Below are positions 1 to 8,135 of a stretch of 64,000 bases of DNA, piece by piece. Under the pieces are notes generated by a model. It was not told the DNA's origin and did no database searches. It saw only the letters and a list, made by a program, of their open reading frames with translations. Each line of letters begins with the position of its first letter. The first letter of the stretch is position 1. Source of the DNA: an uncultured Spirochaetales bacterium (GTDB lineage Bacteria > Spirochaetota > Spirochaetia > Sphaerochaetales > Sphaerochaetaceae); assembly GCA_949293595.1 (NCBI GenBank), contig CASFDW010000001.1, positions 558,001 through 622,000 of the forward strand, written 5' to 3'. The translations under genes and the position numbers were made by a program.

Positions 1-179
1 AGGGACCGGTTGAGTACGAGACGTTCGGCGAATGGGGGTATTTCATCAACTTCGGAATACTGGCAAAAACCGGGGATTCCTATTTCAAGCTCGGAGGCAC
101 ATTCGCCCAGAAGCTGAACTACGGCACACCCGTGTTCGACGCAGCCCTGTTCGCAACATTCGGTTTCATAATAGATTAA
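1..179 (+). CDS. C-terminal end of an outer-membrane beta-barrel-like protein (5' truncated)
   Basis: The reading frame is open from position 3 to the TAA at 177-179 and encodes the last 58 residues of a protein that starts before the window. The visible part alternates aromatic and small or polar residues (for example EWGYFINFGILAKTG and YFKLGGTFAQKLNYG) and ends in an amphipathic strand with phenylalanines (FATFGFIID). That pattern fits the closing strands of a bacterial outer-membrane barrel or a secreted beta-sandwich protein of spirochaetes. The rest of the gene is missing, so family and function cannot be given. Confidence 0.45.
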   Translation, partial: GPVEYETFGEWGYFINFGILAKTGDSYFKLGGTFAQKLNYGTPVFDAALFATFGFIID

Positions 180-290
180 TCGTTCCGTCTGAAAGAATAA
201 CGATAAAAATATAAAAAAAACACGCAGAAAGCGGAAGAAACGTTTATCAATGGGTGAAAATAGCATATCATTTTTCCAAGGAGAACAGAA

Positions 291-956
291 ATGTATACCA
301 TCGGACAGCTATTCGATCTGGAGCACACCCAGGCGGCGGCGTATCTCAGCCGGTTCACATACCCGCATGAGGCATTGAAGGGGATAAAGGACATGATCAT
401 CGAGACGGGACGCGGCCTGCCTGCCGACCAGTACTACGTGTACGGGGACGACATATGGGTACACAAAAGCGCCAGGGTCGCGCAGTCGGCATCCATAACA
501 GGTCCTTGCATCATCGGCGAGAACACCGAGGTCCGCCATTGCGCATTCATAAGGGGAAGCGCGATGATCGGAAGCAACTGCGTCGTTGGAAACTCGTGCG
601 AGCTGAAGAACGTCATCCTGTTCGACAACGTCCAGACACCGCACTACAACTATGTCGGGGACAGCATCCTTGGCTACAGGGCCCACATGGGGGCAGGAAG
701 CATAACATCCAATGTCAAGGCGGACAAGAAACCGGTGGTGATCCGGGACGAGGAGGGACGCCTGATCGGGACGGGAATCAAAAAGGTGGGTGCATTTCTC
801 GGCGACGGGGCGGAGATAGGCTGCAACAGCGTGCTGAATCCGGGAACCGTCATAGGCAGGAACAGCAACGTCTACCCCCTTTCATCCGTGAGGGGCACAG
901 TGGCGGAAAACCATATCTACAAGGACAAGGACCACATCGTGGAAAAGGAGGTCTGA
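291..956 (+). CDS. GlmU-type left-handed beta-helix (hexapeptide repeat) protein
   Basis: This 221-residue protein consists mainly of hexapeptide repeats forming a left-handed beta-helix (about residues 50-210: SITGPCIIGENTEV, SAMIGSNCVVGNSCEL, AEIGCNSVLNPGTVIG). It resembles the acetyltransferase half of GlmU and the standalone proteins often annotated as UDP-N-acetylglucosamine pyrophosphorylase-like. There is no N-terminal nucleotidyltransferase domain. An AAGGAG ribosome-binding site lies just before the ATG. The stop codon is one base from the start of glmM, so the two are an operon and a role in activated amino-sugar synthesis for the cell wall is likely. A sugar-phosphate acyltransferase or a sugar-nucleotide-binding regulatory role cannot be separated from sequence alone. 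Confidence 0.75.
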   Translation: MYTIGQLFDLEHTQAAAYLSRFTYPHEALKGIKDMIIETGRGLPADQYYVYGDDIWVHKSARVAQSASITGPCIIGENTEVRHCAFIRGSAMIGSNCVVGNSCELKNVILFDNVQTPHYNYVGDSILGYRAHMGAGSITSNVKADKKPVVIRDEEGRLIGTGIKKVGAFLGDGAEIGCNSVLNPGTVIGRNSNVYPLSSVRGTVAENHIYKDKDHIVEKEV

Positions 957-957
957 C

Positions 958-2343
958 ATGGGCAGATATTTCGGAACGGACGGCTTCAGGGGCAAGGCGA
1001 ATGTCGGTCTGACCGCGGAGCATGCATACAGGATCGGGCGTTTCCTCGGCTGGTACTTCACCGAGAAGAACAAGGACGATGCAAAACACAGGACCAGGAT
1101 CGTGATCGGCAAGGACACCAGAAGATCGAGCTACATGTTCGAATACAACCTTGTCGGAGGAATCACCGCAAGCGGAGCCGACGCCTGCATAATGCACGTC
1201 ACCACCACCCCGTCGGTCGCCTACATAACAAGGACTGACGAGTTCGACTGCGGAATCATGATAAGCGCAAGCCACAACCCTTACTTCGACAACGGGATAA
1301 AGCTCTTGAACGGCAGGGGCGAGAAGATGGACGACGAGACGATTGCCCTGGTGGAGGACTATCTGGACGGCAGGCTCGAGGTGTTCGGAAGGAAATGGGA
1401 CGAGATCCCCTACGCCACCGGTGCCGACGTCGGGGTCGCCGTGGACTATGTGTCGGGAAGGAACAGGTACATCGGATACCTGATCTCCCTTGGCATGTAC
1501 TCGTTCCGTGGCATGAAGGTCGCCCTTGACTGCGCAAACGGCAGCGCATGGACAATCGCACGGGTCGTCTTCGAGGCACTCGGAGCGAAGGTCATGATGA
1601 TAAACGCGGATCCGAACGGAGAGAACATCAACCTCAACGCAGGCTCCACCCACATCGAGGGGCTTCAGAAGTTCGTGGTCGAGAACAGGTGCGACGTCGG
1701 CTTCGCATACGACGGGGATGCGGACCGCTGCCTGTGCGTGGACGAGAACGGCAAGGTCGTCGACGGTGACCTGATCATATACATCTATGCCAAGTACATG
1801 AAGGACCGTGGAAAGCTTCTGACGAACAAGGTCGTCACGACGGTGATGTCGAACTTCGGACTGTACAAGGCGCTCGATGCGGCCGGCATAGAATATGCGA
1901 AGACTCCCGTAGGTGACAAGAACGTCTACGACTACATGGTAAGGAACGGCAACAGGATCGGAGGCGAGCAGTCCGGACACATCATATTCATAAAATACGC
2001 CACCACGGGCGACGGAATACTCACAAGTCTCAAGATCATGGAGGTCATGCTGGCGAGGAAGGAAAAACTTTCCAAGCTTGCCGAGCCGGTGAAGATATAC
2101 CCGCAGGTGCTGAAGAATGTCAGGGTGAAGGACAAGGGGGCCGTGATGAACGATCCGGAGATCAAGTCCGCCATCGGAGAGGTTGCGGCAGGACTCGGGG
2201 ATACTGGGAGGATCCTCGTGAGGGAATCCGGCACCGAGCCCGTCATCAGGGTAATGGTCGAGGCGGAGGACACGGAGATATGCGACAGGAACGTCGCAAG
2301 GATCGTCGGTCTGATGGAGCGCAAGAACTATATCGCAGACTGA
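958..2343 (+). CDS. glmM: Phosphoglucosamine mutase
   Basis: This cytoplasmic phosphohexomutase of 461 residues converts glucosamine-6-phosphate to glucosamine-1-phosphate on the way to UDP-GlcNAc. The N-terminal RYFGTDGFRG is typical of GlmM. The phosphoserine loop is SASHNP (active serine about residue 105), the metal loop is DGDADR (about 252-257), the sugar-binding loop is GGEQSGH (about 335-341) and the phosphate loop is RESGTEPVIRV (about 420-430). Length matches the family (about 445-460). It starts one base after the hexapeptide-repeat gene and was probably co-transcribed with it. All catalytic motifs are present, so function is close to certain; a general phosphomannomutase activity is the only serious alternative. 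Confidence 0.9.
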   Translation: MGRYFGTDGFRGKANVGLTAEHAYRIGRFLGWYFTEKNKDDAKHRTRIVIGKDTRRSSYMFEYNLVGGITASGADACIMHVTTTPSVAYITRTDEFDCGIMISASHNPYFDNGIKLLNGRGEKMDDETIALVEDYLDGRLEVFGRKWDEIPYATGADVGVAVDYVSGRNRYIGYLISLGMYSFRGMKVALDCANGSAWTIARVVFEALGAKVMMINADPNGENINLNAGSTHIEGLQKFVVENRCDVGFAYDGDADRCLCVDENGKVVDGDLIIYIYAKYMKDRGKLLTNKVVTTVMSNFGLYKALDAAGIEYAKTPVGDKNVYDYMVRNGNRIGGEQSGHIIFIKYATTGDGILTSLKIMEVMLARKEKLSKLAEPVKIYPQVLKNVRVKDKGAVMNDPEIKSAIGEVAAGLGDTGRILVRESGTEPVIRVMVEAEDTEICDRNVARIVGLMERKNYIAD

Positions 2344-2352
2344 ATGCCTGCA

Positions 2353-2380
2353 TTCGGAGGGGCTTCCGAAGGACGCCCCT
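2353..2380 (+). other. Two mutually exclusive hairpins between glmM and rhaM
   Basis: In the 56-base gap the segment TTCGGA (2353-2358) pairs with TCCGAA (2365-2370), giving a 6-bp hairpin whose loop is GGGGCT. Part of that loop can instead pair with a downstream copy: AGGGGC (2358-2363) with GCCCCT (2375-2380). Both cannot form fully at once. The rhaM ribosome-binding site AAGGAGG (2386-2392) follows within six bases, so the fold could influence rhaM translation or read-through from glmM. No T-run follows, so it is not an intrinsic terminator. Confidence 0.35.
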
Positions 2381-2399
2381 GCAACAAGGAGGACGCACG

Positions 2400-2717
2400 A
2401 TGGAGAAACGCCAGGCTTTCAAGATGCACCTGAAAAAGGGATTCGAGGAAGAATACGAATACAGGCACGCACATATCTGGCCGGAAGTGAGGAAGCTTCT
2501 GGAGGACAGCGGGGTTTACGACTATTCGATATATCTGGACAAGGAGACGGGAACGCTCTTCGCATTCCAGAAGAACCGCGGACAATCGGGCTCACAGGAC
2601 CTGGGACAGGAGGAGGCGATCAGAAGATGGTGGGCCTTCATGGCCGACATAATGGAGACGAACCCGGACGGATCGCCCGTGTCGATACCGTTGGACGAAG
2701 TCTTTCACATGGATTGA
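2400..2717 (+). CDS. rhaM: L-rhamnose mutarotase
   Basis: This 105-residue protein matches RhaM in length and motifs: the N-terminal KRQAFKMHLKKGFEEEYEYRHAHIWPEV with the catalytic-type Tyr/His region, the central YDYSIYLDKETGTLFAF and the tryptophan pair RRWWAFMADIMETNPDGSP. RhaM interconverts alpha- and beta-L-rhamnopyranose, supplying the anomer used by the isomerase. The ATG at 2400 follows AAGGAGG by seven bases; the upstream in-frame ATG at 2280 lies inside glmM and is not used. The gene is separated from rhaBAD by a convergent regulator with which its 3' end overlaps by 13 bases. Confidence 0.88.
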   Translation: MEKRQAFKMHLKKGFEEEYEYRHAHIWPEVRKLLEDSGVYDYSIYLDKETGTLFAFQKNRGQSGSQDLGQEEAIRRWWAFMADIMETNPDGSPVSIPLDEVFHMD

Positions 2718-3628
2718 GCTTCCTTCCTGTACTCGCCGGGGCTCCTGCCGAAGTACGAACGGAATATGCGGGTGAAATGCTCCTGGGAGAAGTAGCCAAC
2801 CTCATAGGCTATCTCCTTGCAGGACATTTTCCCACCCCTCAGCAGTGCGGCGGAGGCCTCCATACGGAATCTTTTGATAAGCCCGGAGTAGTTTTCTCCG
2901 AGCTTTTCCCTTATAAGGCGGGATGCATACTGCCCGCTTATCCCGAAATGTTCCGCAAGGGCCCCTAGGTCGCAGGTCCTGAAATTTCTGCCGATGTACT
3001 CGAGCAGACGGTAGGCCTCGTCACCCTCCTGCCTGTTTCCTACCCTCAGGACAGCGCACGAACGCCTGATGTGGACCACCATCCCTGAAAGCAGGAGTCC
3101 CAGCATATGGACCGAGTATCCGTCGGGATCCTCCTGCTCGGCAAGGATCCTTTCCAGGGTGTCCGCCACGCCCGGTCCATCATCATGGACAAGCATGAAC
3201 TTCTTGTTGGTGATGAACGTGTCGCCGAGATTGCCGCACACATCGGCAAACAACCTGTTCTCCACAAGAAGATCCAGCACGACGGCCCCGTCCTCGAAAA
3301 CCCCTATCGAATGGTAGTGGCCCGGATTGATCAGAAGCAGGTCACCCTTGCCCATCACGAACAAGCCACCCTCCACATTCTGACGCACATTCCTTCCTGA
3401 AAGCACATAGATGATTTCCACGAACTCGTGCGAGTGCAGGTACTCGGGCATGTAGCACGGATGTTTCATGAGCCTGGCCGGAAGCATTCCTACGCTGAGA
3501 TAGTACTTTGCAGGAAGGGTTACCCGAAGATCGGCCATGACCTTGTCCCTAAGCTGCACGGGCAGCTCGGGGATGGTGCGCTCCTTTTCAAGGTACGCCC
3601 TCCTGTACTCCTCCTCTTCTTTCGTCAT
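2705..3628 (-). CDS. AraC-family transcriptional regulator, probably RhaR/RhaS-like
   Basis: An N-terminal cupin-type sensor (YLHSHEFVEIIYVLSG, then PGHYHSIGVFEDG) is followed by two C-terminal AraC helix-turn-helix motifs (LGALAEHFGISGQYASRLIREKLG and CKEIAYEVGYFSQEHFTRIFRSYFG). It is divergent from rhaB, so it is the obvious activator of the rhamnose genes, with L-rhamnose as presumed inducer. I prefer the ATG at 3628, preceded by GAGG eleven bases upstream; an in-frame ATG at 3658 would add ten residues but has no ribosome-binding site and sits almost on a predicted start site. Its 3' end overlaps the end of rhaM on the other strand. Confidence 0.8.
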   Translation of the reverse strand: MTKEEEEYRRAYLEKERTIPELPVQLRDKVMADLRVTLPAKYYLSVGMLPARLMKHPCYMPEYLHSHEFVEIIYVLSGRNVRQNVEGGLFVMGKGDLLLINPGHYHSIGVFEDGAVVLDLLVENRLFADVCGNLGDTFITNKKFMLVHDDGPGVADTLERILAEQEDPDGYSVHMLGLLLSGMVVHIRRSCAVLRVGNRQEGDEAYRLLEYIGRNFRTCDLGALAEHFGISGQYASRLIREKLGENYSGLIKRFRMEASAALLRGGKMSCKEIAYEVGYFSQEHFTRIFRSYFGRSPGEYRKEAQSM

Positions 3629-3723
3629 GGTATAAAAAACCTCAAGCTTATTCCCCATATTTCTGATTTTATATCATCAAAAGCTAAAAAACATCAAATA
3701 ATACCGAAAACTATCAATTGCGT

Positions 3724-3754
3724 GGAAAGGTTTTCCGGGCGATGATTCAATCAT
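3724..3754. promoter_or_regulatory. Two small inverted repeats ahead of and across the rhaB start
   Basis: GGAAA-GGT-TTTCC (3724-3736) and a perfect odd-centred repeat ATGATT-C-AATCAT (3742-3754), the second running into the rhaB ATG at 3753, lie in the 124-base divergent region between the AraC gene and rhaB. They could be regulator sites or translation-control elements. AraC proteins usually bind direct repeats, so assignment to the neighbouring regulator is uncertain. Confidence 0.3.
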
Positions 3755-5120
3755 GGAATACATTGCTGTCGACATCGGGGCGTCAAGCGGTAAGATGCTG
3801 AAGGGTAACCTCAGGGGAAAAAGGCTGGCGACGGAGGTTGTCCACCGTTTCAAAAATACGCTGGAGGAAAGGAACGGACATCTGTGCTGGAGCCTCGACA
3901 GTCTCTTCGGTTCGATTCTCGAGGGCCTTGGGAAATCGGGGGACGCATCATTTGTCTCCATCGACACCTGGGGGGTTGATTTCGTCCTGCTCGACAAACA
4001 GGGAAGGCTCGTGACGGACAGCACAAGCTACCGCGACAAAAGGACGAAAGGCATATCATGTCCCGTGTCACAGGAGGAGCTTTATGCAAGAACCGGAATA
4101 CAGAAACAGGAATTCAACACCATCTACCAGCTTCTTGCGATAAAGAATGAGGAGCCGGAGGCACTGATGAAGGCGGACAGGCTCCTGTTCATTCCCGACT
4201 ATCTCAATTACCTGCTGACAGGCGTCATGAGGCAGGAATACACGATCGCATCCACCTCCAACCTCCTGGATGCGCAAAAAAAGGATTGGGACAGGGACCT
4301 GATAGAAAGGCTCGGGATAAAAGAGGATCTGTTCCTGCCCGTATCGATGCCTGGAGAGGTGCTGGGGCCGCTTAAAGAGGATATCATGCGTCAGACAGGA
4401 TGCAAGGCCTCAGTGGTGCTCGCTCCGGGACACGACACGGCATGCGCCGTGATCGGAGCCCCCCTGGATGACCGAAGCCTGTTCCTCTCCTCCGGCACCT
4501 GGTCGCTTGTCGGTGCCCTGGAGGAGGCGCCCGTGCTCAACGCGAGGGCTCAGGAGGAGAACCTCACAAACGAGGGAGGGGCGTACGGGGACATCAGGCT
4601 TCTGAAGAACATAATGGGGACATGGATGATACAGTGTCTGGGAAGGGAATGCGGCAAGAGCTTCGACGAGATGGAAAAGGCCGCACGGGAAACGGATCCG
4701 CCTGGCCTGGTGGATCCGGGAGACGCACGCTTCCTGTCCCCATCCAGCATGACGGAGGAAATCGGCCATGCGCTGGAGGAATCCGGTTACAGGACATGCC
4801 GCGACTGGGAGGAATGCGCGGCCGTGGTCTACCATTCGCTTGCCAAAGCCTATGCGGATGCGGCTTCTGCCATTGAAAACGCGACAGGAAGGACGTTCGA
4901 CCATATCGCGATAGTCGGAGGAGGTTCGAAGGACGGATATCTGAACCTGCTCACGGCCATGCATACGAGAAAAAAGATTTCAGCAGGCCCCGCGGAGGGG
5001 ACGTCCGTCGGCAACCTGCTCTTCTCGATGGCTGCTACGGGCACCATGGAAACGAGGGAGAAGAACGAGGTGTTGAGGAACTCGGCGGACATCACATACA
5101 TCAGGAGGACGGACATATGA
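3753..5120 (+). CDS. rhaB: L-rhamnulokinase
   Basis: This 455-residue FGGY-family sugar kinase phosphorylates L-rhamnulose to rhamnulose-1-phosphate in the cytoplasm. It opens with the ATP-binding AVDIGASSGK, contains STWGVDFVLLD-type substrate-domain segments (IDTWGVDFVLLD), the second-domain SSGTWSLVG, and the adenosine motif IVGGGSKDGYLNLLTA near the C-terminus; these are the RhaB-specific forms of the family motifs. It begins the rhaBAD operon and overlaps rhaA by four bases (ATGA). The ribosome-binding site is weak, consistent with a regulated start overlapping an inverted repeat. Confidence 0.92.
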   Translation: MEYIAVDIGASSGKMLKGNLRGKRLATEVVHRFKNTLEERNGHLCWSLDSLFGSILEGLGKSGDASFVSIDTWGVDFVLLDKQGRLVTDSTSYRDKRTKGISCPVSQEELYARTGIQKQEFNTIYQLLAIKNEEPEALMKADRLLFIPDYLNYLLTGVMRQEYTIASTSNLLDAQKKDWDRDLIERLGIKEDLFLPVSMPGEVLGPLKEDIMRQTGCKASVVLAPGHDTACAVIGAPLDDRSLFLSSGTWSLVGALEEAPVLNARAQEENLTNEGGAYGDIRLLKNIMGTWMIQCLGRECGKSFDEMEKAARETDPPGLVDPGDARFLSPSSMTEEIGHALEESGYRTCRDWEECAAVVYHSLAKAYADAASAIENATGRTFDHIAIVGGGSKDGYLNLLTAMHTRKKISAGPAEGTSVGNLLFSMAATGTMETREKNEVLRNSADITYIRRTDI

Positions 5121-6355
5121 ACTATCAGGACGCCAGGATGGAATACGAGGCATACGGAGTGGATACGGAGAAGGCTATCGAAAGGCTTTCATCCACTCCG
5201 ATAAGCATACACTGCTGGCAGGGCGACGACGTTGAAGGCTTCGAAAACGGAGGCAGGAAGCCGAGCGGAGGCATACAAGCCACGGGAAATCACATCGGAA
5301 AGGCGAGGACCCCGCAGGAGCTGATGGACGATTTCAGGATGGCCATTTCGCTTATTCCTGGCAAGAAGAGGCTCAACCTGCATGCAAGCTACCTTGTGAC
5401 GGACCGCAGCTGTGACAGGGACTGCATAGAGGAAGAGGATTTCGAAGCCTGGGTGGAATATGCGGTGGAAAACGGGCTAGGACTTGATTTCAACCCGACA
5501 TTCTTCTCCCATCCGATGGTGAGGGACAACCTTACGCTCTCCAGCCCGGACCGGGAGGTCCGCGACTTCTGGATCTCCCATGCCAGGGCATCAAGGAGGA
5601 TAGCAGCATATTTCGCAAGGGAACTGGGCACTTACTGCACATGCAATTTGTGGATACCCGACGGCTTCAAGGACGCGCCGGCGGACAGGCTCTCACCACG
5701 TCTCAGGCTCAAGGACAGTCTGGACAGGATATACGACGGCAAGCTGGACGGGGTTGTCGACTGTCTCGAAAGCAAGGTCTTCGGGATAGGCCTCGAGTCC
5801 TTCACGGTCGGAAGCAGCGAATTCTACATGGGATATGCGGCCTCGCACAAGGACCTGTACCTGCTTCTGGACGCAGGGCACTACCACCCCACCGAGCACA
5901 TATCCGACAAGATTTCAGCCCTGCTCTGCACCTTCGACAAGATACCGCTCCATGTGACGCGCCCGGTGAGATGGGACAGCGACCATGTGGTCCGGCTCGA
6001 CGACGAGACTATCGAGATTGCAAAAGAGATCGTGAGGAACGACGCACTGGACAAGGTGCTCGTCGGACTGGATTATTTCGATGCGTCCATAAACAGGATA
6101 GCCGCCTGGGTGGTCGGGACCAGGAACATGCAGAAGGCCCTGCTCATCGCGCTTCTGGAGCCGGCCGGAAAAATGAGGAGTCTGCAGGAGCAAAGCGATT
6201 TCACCGGGCTTCTTGCACTTTCTGAGGACACGAAGGAGCTGCCGTGGCAGGCGGTCTGGAAGGAATACCTGCGCCGCCAGGGTCTGGACGACGGTCCGTC
6301 CTGGTACGGCAAGGTCATGGAATACGAGAAGAAAACACTTTCAAAGAGGGGATGA
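5117..6355 (+). CDS. rhaA: L-rhamnose isomerase
   Basis: This 412-residue TIM-barrel isomerase converts L-rhamnose to L-rhamnulose with divalent metal. Recognisable RhaA features are SIHCWQGDDVEGFE near residue 30, LNLHASYL, DFNPTFFSHP, LWIPDGFKD, LDAGHYHPTEHISDKISA and the metal and substrate segment VRWDSDHVV. Length is close to the usual 415-420 residues. It is translationally coupled to rhaB (ATGA overlap) and is followed after four bases by rhaD. All expected metal-binding segments are present. Confidence 0.93.
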   Translation: MNYQDARMEYEAYGVDTEKAIERLSSTPISIHCWQGDDVEGFENGGRKPSGGIQATGNHIGKARTPQELMDDFRMAISLIPGKKRLNLHASYLVTDRSCDRDCIEEEDFEAWVEYAVENGLGLDFNPTFFSHPMVRDNLTLSSPDREVRDFWISHARASRRIAAYFARELGTYCTCNLWIPDGFKDAPADRLSPRLRLKDSLDRIYDGKLDGVVDCLESKVFGIGLESFTVGSSEFYMGYAASHKDLYLLLDAGHYHPTEHISDKISALLCTFDKIPLHVTRPVRWDSDHVVRLDDETIEIAKEIVRNDALDKVLVGLDYFDASINRIAAWVVGTRNMQKALLIALLEPAGKMRSLQEQSDFTGLLALSEDTKELPWQAVWKEYLRRQGLDDGPSWYGKVMEYEKKTLSKRG

Positions 6356-6359
6356 AGAG

Positions 6360-7169
6360 ATGGGAGAGACTGCGATAGACAGGTTTGCAAGGATGTGCTA
6401 CGACGGCTTCCTGCAGGGATGGCACGAAAGGAACGGGGGCAACCTCAGCTACAGGATGGATGAAAACGAGATGAAGGAGGTATCCGCCCTCTTTTCCACG
6501 GAGCCCAGGCACATGGACCTGCCGATGACTTTTGAGGATCTCGCTGATGAGTGCTTCATCGTCACAGGGTCGGGCCGGTACATGCGCAATATCCCGCTTG
6601 CCCCGGAAAAGAACATGGGTATCATAAGAATCGACGGGACCGGAAGCGGATACAGCATACTATGGGGTCTCGAGGACGGTGCAAAGCCGACCAGCGAGCT
6701 TCCGACCCACCTTCTGAACCATCAGGTCAGGAGCAAGGCTACAGGAGGAAGGTGCAGGGTTGTCTACCATGCCCATCCGGCGAACATCACCGCCCTCACC
6801 TACACCATCGCCCCGGATGCCAGGACGCTTTCCCGCATACTCTGGCAGAGCGAGACGGAATGCGCAGTCGTCTTCCCGGACGGTGTCGGCATGGTGGACT
6901 GGATGGTCCCGGGAGGGACGGAGATCGCGAAGGCGACCGCAATGCAGATGGACAGATACAGCGCGGTCGTATGGGCGTTCCACGGGATCTTCGGAACCGG
7001 AAGCGATTTCGACGAGACATTCGGCCTTGTGCATACGATCGAGAAGGCTGCGGAGATATACCTCAAGGCAAAGGGTGCCGGAATCGTCAGGACGATAACG
7101 GACGAGGAGCTGCAGGAACTTGCAAAGGCCTTCAATGTAAGGCTCAACAGGGACTTTCTCAACGTATGA
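6360..7169 (+). CDS. rhaD: Rhamnulose-1-phosphate aldolase
   Basis: This class II (zinc) aldolase of 269 residues splits L-rhamnulose-1-phosphate into dihydroxyacetone phosphate and L-lactaldehyde. The zinc histidines are seen in YHAHPANITAL and in WAFHGIFGTGSDFDE; GWHERNGGNLSYR and FIVTGSGRYMRN form the phosphate-binding part. The ATG at 6360 follows a GAGGGGATGAAGAG region and lies four bases after the rhaA stop; the longer frame back to 6213 lies inside rhaA and is not used. It is the last gene of rhaBAD. No lactaldehyde reductase or rhamnose transporter follows in this window. Confidence 0.92.
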   Translation: MGETAIDRFARMCYDGFLQGWHERNGGNLSYRMDENEMKEVSALFSTEPRHMDLPMTFEDLADECFIVTGSGRYMRNIPLAPEKNMGIIRIDGTGSGYSILWGLEDGAKPTSELPTHLLNHQVRSKATGGRCRVVYHAHPANITALTYTIAPDARTLSRILWQSETECAVVFPDGVGMVDWMVPGGTEIAKATAMQMDRYSAVVWAFHGIFGTGSDFDETFGLVHTIEKAAEIYLKAKGAGIVRTITDEELQELAKAFNVRLNRDFLNV

Positions 7170-7180
7170 GGACCAAATAT

Positions 7181-7209
7181 TTGACTGCCGCCACCTTTTT
7201 TGGCATATT
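7181..7209 (+). promoter_or_regulatory. Predicted promoter giving an almost leaderless transcript
   Basis: TTGACT (7181-7186), a 17-base spacer and CATATT (7204-7209) resemble a sigma-70 promoter. The expected transcription start is about 7215-7218, at or just before the ATG at 7218. No ribosome-binding site fits between, so the downstream gene may be translated from a leaderless mRNA. Confidence 0.45.
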
Positions 7210-7217
7210 CTAGAAGT

Positions 7218-8024
7218 ATGAATGATTATTTTCAGAAGATGGTCGTGCTCATAGACGCCGACAACACCCAGCTCTCCAAGCTGGAGGAGGTGTTGCACGA
7301 GGTCTCGACATATGGAAGGATCATCGTCAAGAAAGCATACGGGAACTGGAAGAAGGCCACCCTTTCCAAGTGGGAGGACCAGATAAAACGCCTTGCAATC
7401 AAGGCCGAGCAGCAGTTCGATTACGTGGCGGGCAAGAACACCACCGACATCGCCATGGTCATAGACGCCATGGATCTCCTGCACACAGGCATGTACGATG
7501 CCGTGGTGCTGGTATCCAGCGACAGCGATTTCACACCGCTTGCCGTACGGCTCAAGGAATCCGGGATATACGTGATCGGTGTGGGTGAGAAAAAGACTCC
7601 GGAGGCATTCTGCAACGCATGCGACGACTTCATATATCTCGAATACCTCACCTCCTCGACCAAGAGCAGCAAAAGGAATCAGGAAAAACAGAAGAACCAA
7701 GCTCAGAACCAGATCGCGCCCAAGAAGATCCAGCAGGAGGACGAACCGGAGGAGAAGGAGATCGAGAAGCTTCCGGACATATACGAGATCCACAGCCTGC
7801 TGAGGATAGCTTATGAGAAATACCAGGAGGACGACGACGATTTCGTAAACGTGAGCGCCGCAGGAGCCTACATCAAGCGCGTCAGGCCGGAATTCAATCC
7901 ATACGTGTACGGATACTCAAAACTCTCGGAGATAATCAGGAGCTTTCCAGAGCTGTACGAAATAAGGAAAACCGGCGGAAAGGGCAGATCCAGCGTGCTT
8001 AGCTACAGATGCAAGGACAGGTGA
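7218..8024 (+). CDS. NYN-domain (PIN-like) protein with C-terminal OST-HTH/LOTUS domain
   Basis: The protein has 268 residues. The N-terminal half is a NYN domain of the DUF88/LabA type: VVLIDADNTQ near residue 10, KNTTDIAMVIDAMDLL, and VVLVSSDSDFTPLAVRLKESG, which supply the acidic residues of the PIN-like active site. After a charged and glutamine-rich linker (about 150-190) comes a winged-helix OST-HTH/LOTUS domain (about 190-265: HSLLRIAYEKYQEDDDDFVNVSAAGAYIKRVRPEFNPYVYGYSKLSEII). NYN domains are metal-dependent RNases; LOTUS domains bind RNA, including G-quadruplex RNA. An RNA-processing role is therefore likely. The frame extends to TTG 7200, but ATG 7218 starts the conserved domain. 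A 12-bp palindrome (TGATGCGCATCA, 8022-8033) overlaps the stop codon. Confidence 0.82.
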   Translation: MNDYFQKMVVLIDADNTQLSKLEEVLHEVSTYGRIIVKKAYGNWKKATLSKWEDQIKRLAIKAEQQFDYVAGKNTTDIAMVIDAMDLLHTGMYDAVVLVSSDSDFTPLAVRLKESGIYVIGVGEKKTPEAFCNACDDFIYLEYLTSSTKSSKRNQEKQKNQAQNQIAPKKIQQEDEPEEKEIEKLPDIYEIHSLLRIAYEKYQEDDDDFVNVSAAGAYIKRVRPEFNPYVYGYSKLSEIIRSFPELYEIRKTGGKGRSSVLSYRCKDR

Positions 8025-8135
8025 TGCGCATCATGCGGTCGTTTTGACCCTTCGATCCTTTCTGCGTCTGTATTTTTGATGAACCTTCATACCCTGCGAT
8101 GCTTTTGCATCCGGGGCTTGTTATCTTCTTGCCAC

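Noticed and set aside
850-1980. Open frame of 376 codons on the minus strand opposite glmM
   Set aside because: glmM has all family motifs on the plus strand; the antisense frame has low-complexity VLVVDVH-type composition typical of shadows in GC-rich genes and no ribosome-binding site.
6660-7793. 377-codon minus-strand frame across rhaD and the NYN gene
   Set aside because: It spans two well-supported plus-strand genes and the promoter between them and has no family features.
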